In this document: one piece after another, positions 62,336 to 64,000 of the stretch
How the letters are laid out: each line of letters starts with the position of its first letter
Numbering within the stretch: position 1 is the first letter of the stretch
From: Chromobotia macracanthus
Taxonomy: Eukaryota > Chordata > Actinopteri > Cypriniformes > Botiidae
Assembly (NCBI GenBank): GCA_036877525.1
Contig: JAZGTH010000040.1
Location: 1,736,001-1,800,000 of the forward strand
Direction of reading: 5' to 3'
DNA: 64,000 nucleotides
Made by a program: the position numbers and the translations under genes
Notes under the pieces: generated by a model
The model's database searches: none
The model's input: only the letters and a program-made list of their open reading frames with translations
Told to the model about the DNA's origin: nothing

Positions 62336-64000
62336 TCCTTGGCTAGATGTGTATTAGCAAATTTGTGTGGTGAGGCCAAACTTCTGAAATTGATCCTATG
62401 TGTCTGAAGGGAGATTTGGGATGATAGCTGGATGTTTCTCTCTGGAGAGCCAGGATACTCTTGACCTCTGCCAGCGTGCCTAGCACACCATGTCTATTTC
62501 TGTTCCAGCTCTCACACAGGGCAGTGAAATGGGTTAGCCACCATGTTCAAAATTCTTCTCCAATGATTTAATTAGATATTGGCCTCAATGCAAAAGTAAT
62601 GAGTTACCGTCGTCTTGGCGACAGGGTGGAATGTGAACTACTGTGTGTCATCCAGTATATAGAATGTCTCATGAACTTGTAGGGCATATCACAGGACCCC
62701 TGATTTTCAGTGAAAGTTTCAATAGCTTGGAGCTGTGCTTTCTGCTGTTTGAGCACAGCACTGAGATGCTCCATTTAGATCAGATTATTGCTTGTTTCCC
62801 TGAACGGTGTCACTAAATTTGCAGATGCCTTCATGCAAGCCAGTGGAAACATATTAACACTCACTGTCTCTCTCTGGTGTCGCTCTGTGACTCACCTGAC
62901 ATTTCAGTCTCATTTAAATCCTGTACATCTCTCTCTCTCTCATCCTTTATTGAACAATGATTAGCCACATGCCAGCGAGTATCACATTTCTCTGTACTTA
63001 GCTGTTGCTGAGAATTCTGGGTATCATAAAGGGTTTGAAAAACAACTGTATTGAACAGAACTGTTTGTACAAACCATATCTATCTTCTTTTATAAAATTC
63101 TTTTTAAAATCTTTTATTTTTTTATTTGTTTGAGTGTGTTAATATGTATGAAAGACAAAGTGTGTGATTTTGGCACCACTAGCAAAACCAAACAGAACTG
63201 CAATCTGTTTGTTTGAACATCTCGACTGGATGTTTGAAATGTGTTTGGAAAACATCATTATTTTTGTAATTCTGTTTGGTGTTACTGGTGGTGTAGAAAT
63301 TGCACACTTAATTATATGTCAGCTGTTATAAATAATTTCATTTTTACAGTATATTTTACCGGTGACCATTTATGGATTTATTTGTTATTGTTGTTTGTAA
63401 GGCTGTTGACCTTTTTTATCTGATACAAAAATTAAAATATAGAGTGACTTATTAATTCACTGTCTTAGTGTACACAAAAAAAAAGTTTCTGGGACTAAAT
63501 TTGGACTAAATCTGGAACTGTATGGGAAAGCTAACAAATAGCTCTCACCAGGTAGTATTCAGGGCCAGAAACTTTATTAGTCTAGGAAGTATTTTTGGAA
63601 AAAATACTACACACCCCTGTGTGCACTATGCGTCATCATTTTTGAGTCACTGAGGGCCACAAAACTCCAATCTGGAATTCATGGGGTCTTTAAAAGTAAA
63701 CAGGAGAAATTACAGGTCTCCTGCATCATCTTTTACTGAGAACTTCTTTATAACTAAGGTTTCACTCTCCGTATTGTTCAAGGTAAAAGAAAAGCAGTAA
63801 ACACATGGACCCTCCCTTGGGCTCTCTCCCCAGCACAGAATACCAGGTGTGCTACAGACTTTTCTAGACTTTGTCCTCTCTTTTTTCAGACTGTTCCTTT
63901 CTCTGACACCACTACAGTTATTCTGGAGATTTAACAGTACCACTCTGTGTTTGCCTCTGAGGCATCAGTGTGACTGGAAGTCCTATAAGGAATGTGAGAG

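Larger units (their letters stand above)
59121..64000. other. Intergenic sequence right of tada2a, no gene supported
   Basis: Small frames only on both strands. It contains a (CA)n microsatellite at 61.72-61.76 kb and a segment at 62.08-62.33 kb with repeated GAACATT motifs ending in CGTTCCGGTTAGCTGGG that looks like a decayed transposon. A complex stretch at 62.55-62.65 kb includes an X-box-like GTTACCGTCGTC. The next gene is not reached. Confidence 0.5.

Overview
The window is nuclear DNA from a teleost fish, most likely a cypriniform (zebrafish, carp or goldfish group). It has AT-rich spacer DNA, GT-AG introns of vertebrate type, two intact vertebrate genes, and short dispersed repeats typical of cyprinid genomes: tRNA-derived SINEs, palindromic MITEs, and CA and tetranucleotide microsatellites. 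I saw no bacterial, phage or plasmid features, no CRISPR array, no rRNA, and no functional tRNA.

Layout, left to right. (1) About 1-8.5 kb: the 3' part of traf4 on the + strand. Five coding exons give 405 residues: the end of the RING-proximal region, three TRAF zinc-finger exons, a coiled coil, the MATH domain, and a long 3' UTR. The exon with the start codon and the RING finger lies to the left of the window. (2) About 8.5-39 kb: a 30-kb region with no gene I can support. It holds decayed mobile elements, microsatellites, hairpins, and several AT-rich islands that look like conserved non-coding (enhancer-like) elements. (3) About 39-46.2 kb: a tandem duplication carrying two related spliced genes of unknown function on the + strand, each ending in a Cys-containing, very basic tail. 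A truncated third unit follows. A short conserved ORF with its own poly(A) signal lies on the - strand of the second and third units. This is the most novel part of the window. (4) About 46-48.5 kb: spacer with a large MITE. (5) 48.79-57.82 kb: complete tada2a in 15 coding exons (445 residues), with a pair of inverted MITEs in intron 11, and a SINE and enhancer-like sequence in intron 9. (6) 57.8-64 kb: non-coding sequence with a palindromic MITE, possible conserved elements and a CA repeat.

The two known genes have unrelated jobs: TRAF4 is a signalling adaptor and TADA2A a subunit of histone acetyltransferase complexes. Both human orthologues are on chromosome 17q11-q12, so their closeness probably reflects ancient linkage. 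The tandem pair between them looks like a lineage-specific insertion into that interval. No database search could be run. Names rest on recognising the protein sequences, and conserved-element calls are pattern-based.
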